From Nitrosovibrio sp. Nv17 (GTDB lineage Bacteria > Pseudomonadota > Gammaproteobacteria > Burkholderiales > Nitrosomonadaceae): a stretch of 53,753 bases of DNA. Positions 33,727 through 46,805 of this stretch are shown piece by piece. The notes under the pieces were generated by a model. It was not told the origin of the DNA. It made no database searches and saw only the letters and a program-made list of their open reading frames with translations. How positions within the stretch are numbered: position 1 is the stretch's first letter; each line of letters starts with the position of its first letter. The translations under genes and the position numbers were made by a program. The DNA is taken from assembly GCF_900119085.1 (NCBI RefSeq), contig NZ_FPIQ01000020.1:1-53753 (forward strand), given 5' to 3'.

Positions 33727-34950
33727 TCATTTTATTCTGACCCAATTCAGCGGGTCAAACGGCTTGCCCTGATGGCGCAATTCAAAGTATAAACCGGAAT
33801 CCGCGTTGTCGCCGCTGTTTCCTACCGTTGCGATGGTGTCGCCACTGCGCACGTTGTCGCCCACCTGCTTGCGGATGGCGTCGTTGTTGCCGTACAGACT
33901 CATGTAGCTGCCGCCGTGATCCACGATCATGAGGTTGCCGAATCCCCTGAGCCAGTCGGCGAAGACGACCCGCCCGCTGGCGACGGACCTGACTTCCGTT
34001 CCTGCGGCGGAGCGAATGAAGAGGCCCTTCCAGGTGAGTCCTCCATCCGCTCGGGAACCGCCGAACCGATTGGTGACCTCGCCGCGTACCGGCAGGCTCA
34101 GGCGGCCTTTCAGCGCTGCAAAGGGGTTGCCATCGGTGGAGGCGTCCGGCAGCCTGTCGTTGCTCAAGGGTTCGGTGCGGGATCCGGAACGCGGGGCGGC
34201 ACGATTCTTGGCGGCAAGTTTTTTTGCGATCTCCTGAACCAGGCGCGAAAGACGTTCCTCGTCGCGTTTGAGGGCGCCGATTTCGCGTTTCTGCTTCTCG
34301 ATCTTCGCCGATATCTGGGTCAACAGAATCTTGTGCTCAGTTTTCTTCAGTTCCAGTTCCTTGCGGTGAATGGCTTGTCTGGCCTCGATCGTGGCGATCT
34401 CCCGGCTTTTCTCCTGGCTTTCGCGGGCAAGCGCGTCGAGGCGCCGGGAATTCGCCTGCAAGGTATCGATGTCCTCCAGTCGGGCGCGTACGAGGTAGCC
34501 ATGGTAGTGCAGATGGCGCGCGATCCGGTTGGGATCCTGGTGATTGAGCAACAGGCTCAGATATTCCCTTTCACCCCCCCCGCTGACGTATTGCCGGTGC
34601 AGCGATGCCGTCAGCCGGGATCGCTGTATTCCGATCTCGCCGGTGACCTGCGCAAATTGGGCTTGCAGCTGGCCGAGCCTGCCGTCGGCCTCGCTTCGGG
34701 CCTGAGCGAGGGTGGCGAGTTTCCGGTTGATCGCATCGATGGCCTGCTCCGAAGTGTGCAACGCCGTCGCCGTTTCCGACTTGGAGGTCTCCGTGGTGGC
34801 CAGTTCCTTCTGCAGCGTTTCGATACGGCCGCGCACCTGCTTCAAATCCTTGTCAGGCTTGGGTGCGGCGTCGAGCGGGGCGGACAGGATCAGCAGGCAG
34901 GCGGAGATCAGCGTACCGGATCCGTGCAGCCATGTGTGGAGGCTTGTCAA
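33727..34950 (-). CDS. envC: Murein hydrolase activator EnvC
   Basis: Periplasmic divisome-associated activator of the amidases AmiA/AmiB. The 407-residue product has a signal peptide (cleavage near 27-29), a long coiled coil at about 30-250 rich in Lys, Glu and Gln, and a C-terminal LytM/M23 domain. The domain is degenerate: the usual HxGxD zinc motif reads WKGLFI and the HxH motif reads LYFELRH. It therefore should not be a peptidase, matching EnvC. The start is uncertain: TTG at 34950 lacks a clear ribosome site, but later in-frame starts would cut the signal peptide. Confidence 0.92.
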   Translation of the reverse strand: MTSLHTWLHGSGTLISACLLILSAPLDAAPKPDKDLKQVRGRIETLQKELATTETSKSETATALHTSEQAIDAINRKLATLAQARSEADGRLGQLQAQFAQVTGEIGIQRSRLTASLHRQYVSGGGEREYLSLLLNHQDPNRIARHLHYHGYLVRARLEDIDTLQANSRRLDALARESQEKSREIATIEARQAIHRKELELKKTEHKILLTQISAKIEKQKREIGALKRDEERLSRLVQEIAKKLAAKNRAAPRSGSRTEPLSNDRLPDASTDGNPFAALKGRLSLPVRGEVTNRFGGSRADGGLTWKGLFIRSAAGTEVRSVASGRVVFADWLRGFGNLMIVDHGGSYMSLYGNNDAIRKQVGDNVRSGDTIATVGNSGDNADSGLYFELRHQGKPFDPLNWVRIK

Positions 34951-35077
34951 GAGAGGGACACGAATTGTTGTCTGGACAGGTATGGAAGCTCCATCGCAAG
35001 GGAATTCCGCCGTGCCGTGCGGAACCGGTAAGGCCCTGGGATGCCCTGTCCATCGGATGCGGTATCCGCCCCGAGTC

Positions 35078-35833
35078 TTACGGCAGGGAGGAGATCTTCC
35101 CCTGGTTCGCCACGGCTTGCATGGCCTGCTCGATTTGGGTCCGATCCCCGAGATAGTAGTGGCGGATCGGTTTCAGGTCGTCGTCCAGTTCGTACACCAG
35201 AGGGACTCCCGTCGGGATGTTAAGTTCCAGAACGGCTTGCTCGGAGAGTCCGTCGAGATACTTGACGAGTGCGCGCAGCGAATTGCCGTGTGCCGTGATG
35301 AGAACGCGCCGGTCGCTGCGAACCTGCGGCGCGATGGTATCCTTCCAGTAGGGAAGAAGCCGCGCCACGGTGTCTTCGAGGCACTCGGTCAGGGGAATGT
35401 CGCACGTGTCCAGCGCCGCGTAGCGGCGGTCGAGCCCGGGATCGCGATCATCTCCCGGCATCAGGGCGGGGGGACGGATGCCGTAGCTGCGGCGCCAGAT
35501 GCGCACCTGCTCCTCGCCGTACCTGAGTGCCGTTTCCGTCTTGTTCAGCCCCTGCAGTGCACCATAGTGCCGTTCGTTCAGGCGCCACGAGAGGTTGACC
35601 GGGATCCACATCAGGTCCATGCCGTCCAGTGCGATCCACAGCGTCCGGATGGCGCGTTTCAAAACCGACGTATAGGCGACATCGAATGTGAATCCCTCGT
35701 CCCTCAGCATGCGGCCGGCAGTTCTTGCCTCCTCGAGGCCGCGGGGTGTCAGATCCACATCGGTCCAGCCGGTAAAACGATTCTCCTGATTCCAGGTGCT
35801 TTCCCCATGACGCAGGAGAACGAGTTTCTTCAT
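35078..35833 (-). CDS. gpmA: 2,3-bisphosphoglycerate-dependent phosphoglycerate mutase
   Basis: Cytoplasmic glycolytic enzyme that interconverts 3- and 2-phosphoglycerate. The 251-residue product has the phospho-acceptor His9 in RHGESTWN, the [10 protein letters not shown] block, catalytic Glu87 in [11 protein letters not shown], and the second catalytic His in [13 protein letters not shown]. Length and C-terminal segment are those of the dimeric cofactor-dependent enzyme. It is the first gene of the minus-strand run leading to envC, ctpA and moeB. An AT-rich patch containing TATAAT on the minus strand (35893-35898) is a possible -10, without a good -35. Confidence 0.97.
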   Translation of the reverse strand: MKKLVLLRHGESTWNQENRFTGWTDVDLTPRGLEEARTAGRMLRDEGFTFDVAYTSVLKRAIRTLWIALDGMDLMWIPVNLSWRLNERHYGALQGLNKTETALRYGEEQVRIWRRSYGIRPPALMPGDDRDPGLDRRYAALDTCDIPLTECLEDTVARLLPYWKDTIAPQVRSDRRVLITAHGNSLRALVKYLDGLSEQAVLELNIPTGVPLVYELDDDLKPIRHYYLGDRTQIEQAMQAVANQGKISSLP

Positions 35834-36254
35834 ATGATCCGGTATAAAGATGAGGCTTTCCCGTGGAACAAGCCGCGATACCGTGCTATTTTATTATAAT
35901 TCCGCCAGGGCACACAGCGTAAAGAATGAATAGGCGGCCGCCCGACGTCTGTCGGGTGGCGGCATCGGGTTCCTGCCGTCATCCGCCTGAACGGGGTGCC
36001 GCCCAAAAGAAAATGGATGAGAACAAGGGTATCCGTCTGTATAATGCGGAGTTCCAGTCTGCGGAAGAGTCGAGATTTTCGCGGATATGATCGAATGCAG
36101 TGTCGGATTCGGTGGCCGGTTTTCCATCCACCCGAACTGCCGTCATGAGGAATGGAGGATCCTTGCGCCGTACCATGGAAATCGGGCGACATCGCAAGTC
36201 GCTGCATCGTGTGACAGGCCACTCGTTCCCAGGATCGCAGGGAGTGCCGCTGCC
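35834..36254. other. Divergent intergenic region between gpmA and the SDR gene (421 nt)
   Basis: No gene is supported here. It holds an AT-rich patch at 35888-35900 with TATAAT on both strands. A GC-rich 9-bp hairpin with one G-T pair lies at 35938-35959 (loop GTCT). A plus-strand TATAAT lies at 36040-36045, a possible -10 for the SDR gene, with no clear -35. The short open frames in it show no recognisable protein. Confidence 0.5.
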
Positions 36255-37070
36255 ATGAGCCGGCGGATCGCGCTGGTCACGGGGGCGTCCAGCGGCATCG
36301 GGAAAGCCACCGCGATGCTGCTGGCGGAAAGCGGATACCATGTGTTCGCGGCGGCACGGCGTATCGACAGGCTGGAGCAGATACGTTCCGAGTATATCGA
36401 ACCGGTGGAGCTGGACGTTCTCGATGAGGATGCCATACGCGGTGTAGTGCAGCACATCGTGTCGTCCCGGGGACGGATCGACGTGCTGGTGAACAACGCC
36501 GGGTACGGCCTGATGGGGACGCTGGAGTGCGTGCCGATGGATGCGGCGCATCGTCAATTCGAGGTCAACGTCTTCGGCTACGCCCGTTTCATGCAGGCGG
36601 TACTGCCGCATATGCGGACGCAGAAATCGGGATGCATCGTGAATATCACGTCGATCCTGGGAAAGATCTCCATCCCCGGCTTCGGCTGGTATGCGGCTTC
36701 CAAGCACGCCATCGAGGCATTGACCGAGGCCGTGCGCGGGGAGGTGATGGAATTCGGGATCAAGGTGGTGCTCATCGCTCCGGGGTTGATCCGGACCGAG
36801 TTCATGTCCAAGCAGCAGGCGCTGCTTGAAACCGTCGAGCATCCGTCCGCCTATCGCAAGGTCATAATGGGCCTGCGCCGTCTGCTGGCTGGAGAATCCC
36901 GTGCGCCAGGACCTGCAATCATCGCCCGGGCGGTGCTCGACGCTGTGACCAGTCCGAATCCGCCGGTACGGCATGCATTGCCGCTGGACTCCAAGGCGGC
37001 GGTGGTGGCGAGGTGGCTCATGGGGCCACGGATATTCTCCTGGGCGATCCGGCGACAGATGAAGTTCTGA
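36255..37070 (+). CDS. Short-chain dehydrogenase/reductase family oxidoreductase
   Basis: Classical SDR, NAD(P)-dependent, substrate unknown. The 271-residue product has the cofactor motif TGASSGIG at 9-16, NNAG near 82-85, the catalytic Ser in NITSILG, and the Tyr-x3-Lys pair in WYAASKHAIE. The C-terminal part with APGLIRTEF and a basic tail resembles the broad-specificity oxidoreductases of fatty/retinol type. The ATG at 36255 follows a GGGAG-like site at about 11 nt. It stands alone, divergent from gpmA and convergent with the next gene. Confidence 0.9.
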   Translation: MSRRIALVTGASSGIGKATAMLLAESGYHVFAAARRIDRLEQIRSEYIEPVELDVLDEDAIRGVVQHIVSSRGRIDVLVNNAGYGLMGTLECVPMDAAHRQFEVNVFGYARFMQAVLPHMRTQKSGCIVNITSILGKISIPGFGWYAASKHAIEALTEAVRGEVMEFGIKVVLIAPGLIRTEFMSKQQALLETVEHPSAYRKVIMGLRRLLAGESRAPGPAIIARAVLDAVTSPNPPVRHALPLDSKAAVVARWLMGPRIFSWAIRRQMKF

Positions 37071-37107
37071 GTGGGCGCCCCATTCCGCGGGACACGCCGC
37101 CGTCGCA

Positions 37108-38166
37108 TCAGTCCTCCGAAGGTTCCCGGGTGGATACGAACAGGTCCCATCCGGAGATGAACAGTGCCGCGATGACGGGACCGATGACGAAACCGTTCAG
37201 GCCGAATATGACCATGCCCCCGAGTGTCGAAATCAGCACCACGTAGTCGGGAAGCTGGGTATCCTTGCCGACCAGGATGGGTCGCAGGACATTGTCCACC
37301 ATGCCGATCACCAGCACGCCGAAGACGATGAGCGTGATACCCTGCCACAGTGCCCCGGTCAGCAGGAAATAGATCGCCACGGGCGCCCAGATCAGACCCG
37401 CTCCCACCGCCGGCAGCAGGGACAGGAAAGCCATCACGAAACCCCACAGCAGCGCTCCCTGTATGCCGAGAAAGGAAAATATCGCGCCACCCAGGGTGCC
37501 CTGTACCGCAGCCACGGCGATATTGCCCTTGACCGTCGCGCGGACCACGGTGGTGAATTTGTTGAGAAGGTGCCGCTTGTGCTCCGCACTCAGCGGGATC
37601 GCCCGCCTGATCTTTTCGGACAGGATGGCGCCATCCCTCAGCAGGAAGAACAGCAGATACAGCATGATCCCGAAGCTGATCAGAAACTCGAACGTATTCT
37701 GTCCCATGTTGAGTGCCTGGGTGGCGATGATCTGGCTGCCCTGCAAGGCTCCGCTCGACAATGCATCCTTGATGCCGGGCAGATCGGCGAGCCCGGCGCC
37801 GTCGAGGAGTTCGACCGTCCATGACGGCAGTGCGCCCGTGACCTGCTGGAGATAGGCATCGAAGTTCAGTTCTCCCGATTGAATGCGCTGGTAGATGAGC
37901 AATCCTTCCCGCAACAGGGATGCCACGATCAGCACGGTCGGCAGAATCACCATGATCAGGCACAGCAGCAGCGTGGTGAGTGCAGCCAGCGTACGGCGGT
38001 TGCGCAGCAGGGTCACCAGCCGCCGATAGAGGGGAGTGAACAGGATCGCCAGGACCGACCCCCAGAATACGGCGCCGTAAAAGGGCAGCAGTATCCACAC
38101 GAATGCGGCGGAGACGGCCGCCAGCAGCAGCAGGAAGATTTTTTTCTGAAGCTCCGGGGAGTTCAT
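37108..38166 (-). CDS. AI-2E family transporter (PerM/YdiK-like membrane protein)
   Basis: Inner-membrane protein of the AI-2 exporter-like superfamily; members move small solutes or cations, but the role here is unknown. The 352-residue product has paired N-terminal helices (about 7-45), a helix at about 60-85, an extramembrane segment to about residue 150, and then the conserved C-terminal block of helices with GALLWGFVMAFLSLLPAVGAGLIWAP and the ending GLNGFVIGPVIAALF. I chose the ATG at 38166; an upstream ATG at 38193 would add nine Arg/Pro-rich residues. Confidence 0.88.
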   Translation of the reverse strand: MNSPELQKKIFLLLLAAVSAAFVWILLPFYGAVFWGSVLAILFTPLYRRLVTLLRNRRTLAALTTLLLCLIMVILPTVLIVASLLREGLLIYQRIQSGELNFDAYLQQVTGALPSWTVELLDGAGLADLPGIKDALSSGALQGSQIIATQALNMGQNTFEFLISFGIMLYLLFFLLRDGAILSEKIRRAIPLSAEHKRHLLNKFTTVVRATVKGNIAVAAVQGTLGGAIFSFLGIQGALLWGFVMAFLSLLPAVGAGLIWAPVAIYFLLTGALWQGITLIVFGVLVIGMVDNVLRPILVGKDTQLPDYVVLISTLGGMVIFGLNGFVIGPVIAALFISGWDLFVSTREPSED

Positions 38167-38305
38167 GTGGCGTCGAGGTCTCGGTCGGGGCACGGGTACG
38201 GACGCGCGGCCCCCGCACGTGGTGCGAACGACGCCGCCATGCCATTGTTTGCCGGGACGCCGCTGCCGTCAACCCCCGCCCGGGGAAAGTGGCGGACGAC
38301 GACCG

Positions 38306-38725
38306 TCAGGCATCCCGAGCGGGGGGCCGCAGCGCGTCCAGTCCCGCCTGCGCGACGCGCGCATCCTCGTGCGATCTGACGCCGCTGACGCCCACCGCGC
38401 CGAGGTACTGTCCCTGCACCTCGATGGGCAGGCCACCCTCGATCGGCAGGGTGCCGGGCAGGCCGAGGTAACGCAGGCGTCCCGCAGCGACGTGCTCCTC
38501 CCATACGCGGGTGGGGCGGCGGAAGGCGATGGCGGCGCGGGCCTTGTGTATCGCCACCTCGACGCTGCCGAACTGGGCGTGGTCGAGGCGTGAGAGATGC
38601 ATCAGGTGACCTCCGTCATCGACGATGGCGATCACCACCGGCCAGCCGTTGTTCAGCGCCTCCGCCTCGGCGGCGTCGGCGATCCTCCTGGCATCCTCAA
38701 GGGTCAGGGCGAGTCGGGTTTCCAT
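38306..38725 (-). CDS. HbpS/GlcG-like (DUF336) protein
   Basis: Small heme-degrading/heme-binding type family protein, often beside metabolic operons; the exact role is unknown. The 139-residue product has the family blocks LTLEDARRIADAAEAEA, PVVIAIVDDGGHLMHLSRLD, AIHKARAAIAFRRPT and the final PIEVQGQYLGAVGVSGVRSHEDARVAQAGL. No signal peptide is seen. It lies 139 nt downstream of the AI-2E gene's start and 111 nt from the end of hppA, all on the minus strand. Confidence 0.88.
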   Translation of the reverse strand: METRLALTLEDARRIADAAEAEALNNGWPVVIAIVDDGGHLMHLSRLDHAQFGSVEVAIHKARAAIAFRRPTRVWEEHVAAGRLRYLGLPGTLPIEGGLPIEVQGQYLGAVGVSGVRSHEDARVAQAGLDALRPPARDA

Positions 38726-38792
38726 GGTGTCTCCGGCAAACGACCGCCGGCGCGCGGCACCGGGGGTGGCGGATATGGATCAGGGACCTGCG

Positions 38793-38823
38793 GCGCCCGC
38801 CGGTCGGGACCGTGGGCGGGCGC
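38793..38823 (-). terminator. Candidate terminator of hppA
   Basis: A 9-bp all-GC inverted repeat (38793-38801 with 38815-38823, 13-nt loop) lies 13 nt past the hppA stop on the minus strand. No T-run follows, so the call rests on position and stability. Confidence 0.4.
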
Positions 38824-38836
38824 AGGGATGCGTGCG

Positions 38837-40870
38837 CTATATCAGCGGCACGATCAGCAGTGCCACGATGTTCATGATCTTGATGAGCGGGTTGATCGCC
38901 GGACCGGCGGTATCCTTGTAGGGATCGCCTACGGTGTCGCCGGTGACGGCGGCCTTGTGTGCTTCCGATCCCTTGCCGCCGAAGTGTCCGTCCTCGATGT
39001 GCTTCTTGGCGTTGTCCCAGGCGCCACCGCCCGCGGTCATGGAGATTGCCACGAAGATGCCGGTGATGATGGCGCCGATCAGCACGCCGCCCAGCGCCAC
39101 CGGTCCCAGCAGCAGGCCCACCAGCAGGGGTACCGCCACCGGCAGCAGCGAAGGCAGGATCATTTCCTTGATCGCGGCCCGGGTCACCATGTCCACGGCC
39201 CGGGAGTAGTCCGGCTTGGCCGTGCCCTCCATGATGCCGGGGATTTCCTTGAACTGGCGGCGTACCTCCACCACAACCGAGCCGGCGGCGCGGCCGACCG
39301 CCTCCATCGCCATGGCGCCGAACAGGTAGGGTACCATGCCGCCCAGAAACAGGCCGATGATCACCATGTGGTCGGACAGATCGAAATCGACGCTCTTGCC
39401 GCCGCTGGCGAGCGCATGGGTGTAGTCGGCGAACAGCACCAGCGCCGCCAGTCCGGCGGAGCCGATGGCGTAGCCTTTGGTGACCGCCTTGGTGGTGTTG
39501 CCCACTGCATCCAGCGGATCGGTGATGTTGCGCACCTCGGAAGGCAGGCCGGACATTTCCGCAATGCCGCCAGCATTGTCGGTGATGGGGCCGTAGGCGT
39601 CCAGCGCCACGATGATGCCTGCCATCGACAGCATCGAGGTGGCAGCGATGGCGACTCCGTAGAGTCCGGCAAGCTCATGGGTTCCCCAGATCGACAAGCA
39701 GACCACGATCACCGGCGCGGCAGTGGATTTCATGGAGACGCCCAGGCCCGCGATGACGTTGGTGCCGTGGCCGGTGCTGGAGGCCTCGGCGATGTGCCGG
39801 ACCGGTGTGTACTCGGTGGAGGTGTAGTACTCGGTGATCCACACCATGGCCGCGGTCAGGAACAGACCTACGAGGCCCGCCAGATAGATGTTCGTGGAGG
39901 TTACCAGCTTGCCCTCGATGGTGACACCGTCGCCCAGCATGATGGTCGTGATGGGATAGTAGGACACCGCCGCCAGGATACCGGCCACGGCCAGACCGCG
40001 GTAGAGTGCGTTCATGATCTTTCCGCCTTCGCGCGCCTTGACGAAGTAGCAGCCGATGATGGAGGCGACGATGGAGACGCCTCCCAGCACCAGCGGGTAG
40101 AGCACCGCGGTGGGGCCTGCCCCGGTGATCAGCAGTCCGCCCAGCAGCATGGTCGCAATGATGGTGACGGCATAGGTCTCGAACAGATCCGCTGCCATGC
40201 CGGCGCAGTCGCCGACGTTGTCTCCCACGTTGTCGGCGATGACCGCGGGATTGCGGGGATCATCCTCCGGGATGCCGGCCTCGACCTTGCCCACCAGATC
40301 GGCGCCGACGTCGGCGCCCTTGGTGAAGATGCCGCCGCCCAGTCGGGCGAAGATGGAAATCAGCGAACTGCCGAAGGCGACGCCCACCAGTGCATGGGTC
40401 GCCTCCGATTCGGTCGCGCCCATGCCGAGCAGGACGGCAAAATAGCCCGCCACGCCTAGCAGTCCCAGACCCACCACCAGCATGCCCGTGATCGCGCCGC
40501 CCTTGAAGGCAACGTCCAGCGCCGCGTTCAGGCCCTGTGTAGCCGCTTGCGCGGTGCGTACGTTGGCGCGCACGGAGACGTTCATGCCGATGTATCCGGT
40601 CAATCCCGACAGGAAAGCGCCCAGTGCGAAGCCGACTGCGGTCTGCCAGCCCAGTGCCACGAAGATGGCCATCAGCAGGATGGCGCCCACGATGCCGATC
40701 GTGGTGTATTGTCGATTCAGATACGCGGAAGCACCCTGTTGGATCGCCGTGGCAATATCGCGCATGCGCTCGTTGCCAGCGGGCAGGCTCACGATCCATC
40801 TGATCGAGACGATTCCATACACCAGTGCCGCCATCGCGCAACCTATTGCGATGATTAAACCATTAGCCAT
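38837..40870 (-). CDS. hppA: K+-independent proton-translocating pyrophosphatase
   Basis: Membrane-bound pump that couples hydrolysis of PPi to proton export (or uses the gradient to make PPi). The 677-residue product has about 16 helices and the substrate-binding signatures [28 protein letters not shown] (the DVGADLVGK motif) and [13 protein letters not shown]. The diagnostic site reads [10 protein letters not shown] with Lys461; K+-dependent pumps have Ala there, K+-independent pumps Lys. A GGAGAG ribosome site precedes the ATG. The next gene upstream on the same strand is the PPi-dependent phosphofructokinase, 141 nt away. The two share PPi as a metabolite. Confidence 0.96.
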   Translation of the reverse strand: MANGLIIAIGCAMAALVYGIVSIRWIVSLPAGNERMRDIATAIQQGASAYLNRQYTTIGIVGAILLMAIFVALGWQTAVGFALGAFLSGLTGYIGMNVSVRANVRTAQAATQGLNAALDVAFKGGAITGMLVVGLGLLGVAGYFAVLLGMGATESEATHALVGVAFGSSLISIFARLGGGIFTKGADVGADLVGKVEAGIPEDDPRNPAVIADNVGDNVGDCAGMAADLFETYAVTIIATMLLGGLLITGAGPTAVLYPLVLGGVSIVASIIGCYFVKAREGGKIMNALYRGLAVAGILAAVSYYPITTIMLGDGVTIEGKLVTSTNIYLAGLVGLFLTAAMVWITEYYTSTEYTPVRHIAEASSTGHGTNVIAGLGVSMKSTAAPVIVVCLSIWGTHELAGLYGVAIAATSMLSMAGIIVALDAYGPITDNAGGIAEMSGLPSEVRNITDPLDAVGNTTKAVTKGYAIGSAGLAALVLFADYTHALASGGKSVDFDLSDHMVIIGLFLGGMVPYLFGAMAMEAVGRAAGSVVVEVRRQFKEIPGIMEGTAKPDYSRAVDMVTRAAIKEMILPSLLPVAVPLLVGLLLGPVALGGVLIGAIITGIFVAISMTAGGGAWDNAKKHIEDGHFGGKGSEAHKAAVTGDTVGDPYKDTAGPAINPLIKIMNIVALLIVPLI

Positions 40871-41011
40871 TGCACTCTCCAGTTAATAAAGTCAGACCGA
40901 ATTGAAACAGATTGCGTACAAAAAATTCCATGGGCTCGATTGACGCCTGCTCATGGAACCGGCACGGCCGATCGTCGTGCCATCCCCGGCGCGTCTGCCG
41001 CCAGCACGGAC

Positions 41012-42271
41012 TCAGATCGTGAAGTCCTCCAGCTTCCTGGGAACGGCGACGTTCTTCAGGCGCACGTACTGGGGCAGGCCATCCCTGTAGGGAGGATAGT
41101 CCTCTCCCTTGATGAGGGGGGCGAGGTATTCCCGGCATTTTTCCGTGATGCCGAATCCATCCTTGCTGATGAATCCCTTGGGCATCATCTTCTCGACGTT
41201 GGCGACCTTGCTGAGCTGCGCCATGCCCACCTTCCACCGGTAGGGTTTGCTGGAAACGCGCACGATCGTGGGCATGACGGAATTATGGCCCTTGACGGCG
41301 AACTCCACCGCTGCCTTGCCCATTGCATAGGCCTGTTCCACGTCTGTCTTCGAGGCAATGTGACGTGCGGCGCGCTGCAGGTAGTCGGCCACACCCCAGT
41401 GGTACTTGAGTCCCAGGCCGTCCCTGATGATGCCTGCCACCACAGGCGCGACGCCGCCGAGCTGCGCGTGGCCGAAGGCATCGCGTATGCCCTGGTCGGA
41501 GAGGAACTTGCCGTCCGCCCCCTTCACACCTTCGGACACCACGACCGAGCAATAGCCGAACTGCTTGACATATCCATCAACCTTGGCGAGAAATTTCTCC
41601 CTGTCGAACGCGACTTCCGGAAACAGGATGACGATGGGAATCTCCCGGTCCTTGCTCGATGCCAGGCCACCTGCCGCCGCTATCCATCCCGCATGACGCC
41701 CCATGACCTCCAGCACGAATACCTTGGTCGACGTTTTCGACATGCTGGCGACATCGAAGCTCGCCTCCAGCGCGGAGACCGCGATGTACTTCGCTACGGA
41801 ACCAAAGCCCGGGCAGCAGTCGGTGATGGGGAGATCGTTGTCCACAGTCTTGGGAACGTGGATGGCCTGCACCGGGTAGCCGAGCGTACCTGCCAGTTTG
41901 GATACCTTGAGGCAGGTATCGGCGGAGTCGCCACCACCATTGTAGAAGAAATAGCCAATATTATGCGTACGGAATACCTCGATCAGGCGTTCATACTCGC
42001 GCCGGTTCTGATCCAGACTCTTCAGCTTGTAGCGGCATGAACCGAATGCGCCCGAAGGGGTGTGGCGCAGTGCCCGGATCGCTGCGATGGGATCCTTTCC
42101 GGTGTCGATCAGATCTTCGGTCAAGGCGCCGATGATGCCATTACGGCCCGCATAGATTCTGCCTATCCTGTCCCTGTGCTGCCGGGCCGTCTCGATGACG
42201 CCCGCTGCGGATGCGTTGATTACCGCGGTGACGCCGCCCGATTGAGCGTAGAAAGCGTTTTTTGCTGCCAT
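41012..42271 (-). CDS. pfp: Pyrophosphate-dependent 6-phosphofructokinase
   Basis: Reversible enzyme: fructose 6-phosphate plus PPi to fructose 1,6-bisphosphate plus phosphate. The 419-residue product has Asp115 in NGGGDSADT and Lys141 in HVPKTVDNDL. These replace the two glycines that ATP-dependent enzymes have at those places and mark PPi use. TSTKVFVLEVMGRHAGW is the substrate region with the MGR motif. The ATG at 42271 has GGAGAG upstream; the frame runs further upstream but into the promoter/palindrome region. An 18-bp perfect palindrome lies 43-60 nt before the start. It precedes hppA in the same orientation. Confidence 0.95.
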   Translation of the reverse strand: MAAKNAFYAQSGGVTAVINASAAGVIETARQHRDRIGRIYAGRNGIIGALTEDLIDTGKDPIAAIRALRHTPSGAFGSCRYKLKSLDQNRREYERLIEVFRTHNIGYFFYNGGGDSADTCLKVSKLAGTLGYPVQAIHVPKTVDNDLPITDCCPGFGSVAKYIAVSALEASFDVASMSKTSTKVFVLEVMGRHAGWIAAAGGLASSKDREIPIVILFPEVAFDREKFLAKVDGYVKQFGYCSVVVSEGVKGADGKFLSDQGIRDAFGHAQLGGVAPVVAGIIRDGLGLKYHWGVADYLQRAARHIASKTDVEQAYAMGKAAVEFAVKGHNSVMPTIVRVSSKPYRWKVGMAQLSKVANVEKMMPKGFISKDGFGITEKCREYLAPLIKGEDYPPYRDGLPQYVRLKNVAVPRKLEDFTI

Positions 42272-42307
42272 GGTTCTCTCCTGATTGTTGAGCTTGAATC
42301 CGATGCC

Positions 42308-42337
42308 TGGATAGGACCGTACGTACGGTCCGTCACG
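42308..42337 (-). promoter_or_regulatory. 18-bp palindrome inside a candidate pfp promoter
   Basis: GGACCGTACGTACGGTCC at 42314-42331 is perfectly self-complementary. On the minus strand a GTGACG hexamer (-35-like), exactly 17 nt and TATCCA (weak -10) frame it, so the palindrome fills the promoter spacer about 43 nt before the pfp ATG. An operator in this place would let a dimeric regulator, for example of TetR or MerR type, control PPi-phosphofructokinase. The dyad is seen directly; the promoter and regulator are inference. Confidence 0.5.
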
Positions 42338-42742
42338 AATGGAATAGGAAGCCGGCCTCGTTCTTCCGGAATGGTCCGCCACCCCCATGGAACGGATATT
42401 GCACGGCCATGCCAGGCGCGGATCGTGCAATCGGTTTCTCATGCGTGCCCGCCTGCCGGACAGGTACGCAGGGATGCGAATCGTTTTCGTTGACAGTCAT
42501 GCTGCCGGTTTCATTGGGCACGGTCGTTTACCGGATTCGGCCGGGGTTACCGGCGGGCTGCGCTCCACGACGGGTTCGCGTCTGGCGATCCCCTGTTTGT
42601 CGAGGCGCACAACATGCCACCTCGGCAGGGCGGTCCACGCCTTGCCGATGGCTACAGGCTTCACTTGCGAATTGGAGCGGCGGGCATCGGTGCGGCGCAG
42701 TCCGCCGGGAATCGGGATTGATGCTGCTTCGGTGATTCCGCT
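42338..42742. other. Intergenic region between pfp and adk (no gene supported)
   Basis: Between the pfp promoter and the adk stop there are about 405 nt with several short open frames on both strands. None shows a recognisable protein or convincing ribosome site. A TTGACA at 42490-42495 has no -10 at proper distance. I see no RNA gene or terminator with a T-run. Confidence 0.4.
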
Positions 42743-46341
<3,599 letters not shown>

Positions 46342-46421
46342 GGATTGGGGGCTTTTCGAGAGGGTTGCCGGCCGGGTACGGACCCCGATCCTTGCAATCG
46401 AGGAAGGGGCGTGGCGGAGAA

Positions 46422-46760
46422 TCAAAGGCCGAAAAGATGGGACTCCAGCGCGTGGACCAGCGCTTGGCGGCTGCCGGCGTCAAGATCGGCGTTTGCATCC
46501 CCGAGCGCGGCATCCACGATTTCTTCCAGCAGGGCGGTGATGTCGGCCTGCGGGGACAGCGTCGCGGGAGCGGGTGACAACTGCTCCGAGAGGATCGGCA
46601 CGCCATCCTCGGCCGGGGGTGGCACGTCTGCCGGGACGGCCGAAGCGGCTGGATCCGGCGTCGGGCAGGATCCATGCCGATGGCTGCGCAGCAGCGCATC
46701 GAGTCTTTCCAGAATTTCGTCGTAGCCGATCTGTGGCGGAGTCTGCCGGTCGTCTGTCAT
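46422..46760 (-). CDS. Small hypothetical protein between holC and valS
   Basis: A 112-residue protein that I do not recognise. It begins with a short helical part ([18 protein letters not shown]) and has a Pro/Ala/Glu-rich middle (about 32-65). It ends with a helical stretch, [19 protein letters not shown] then [15 protein letters not shown]. There is no signal peptide, membrane helix or Cys pair. It lies in frame with the operon, 45 nt after holC and 80 nt before valS. Its position and its N- and C-terminal amphipathic helices suggest a real gene, but function is unknown. Confidence 0.65.
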   Translation of the reverse strand: MTDDRQTPPQIGYDEILERLDALLRSHRHGSCPTPDPAASAVPADVPPPAEDGVPILSEQLSPAPATLSPQADITALLEEIVDAALGDANADLDAGSRQALVHALESHLFGL

Positions 46761-46805
46761 GGATCAGGAAACTATATGCGAAGAAGCATGGCGAGGACGG
46801 ACGCG

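Noticed and set aside
42409-42735. 108-residue open frame in the pfp-adk gap
   Set aside because: It has no ribosome site or promoter and no recognisable sequence; composition resembles out-of-frame translation.
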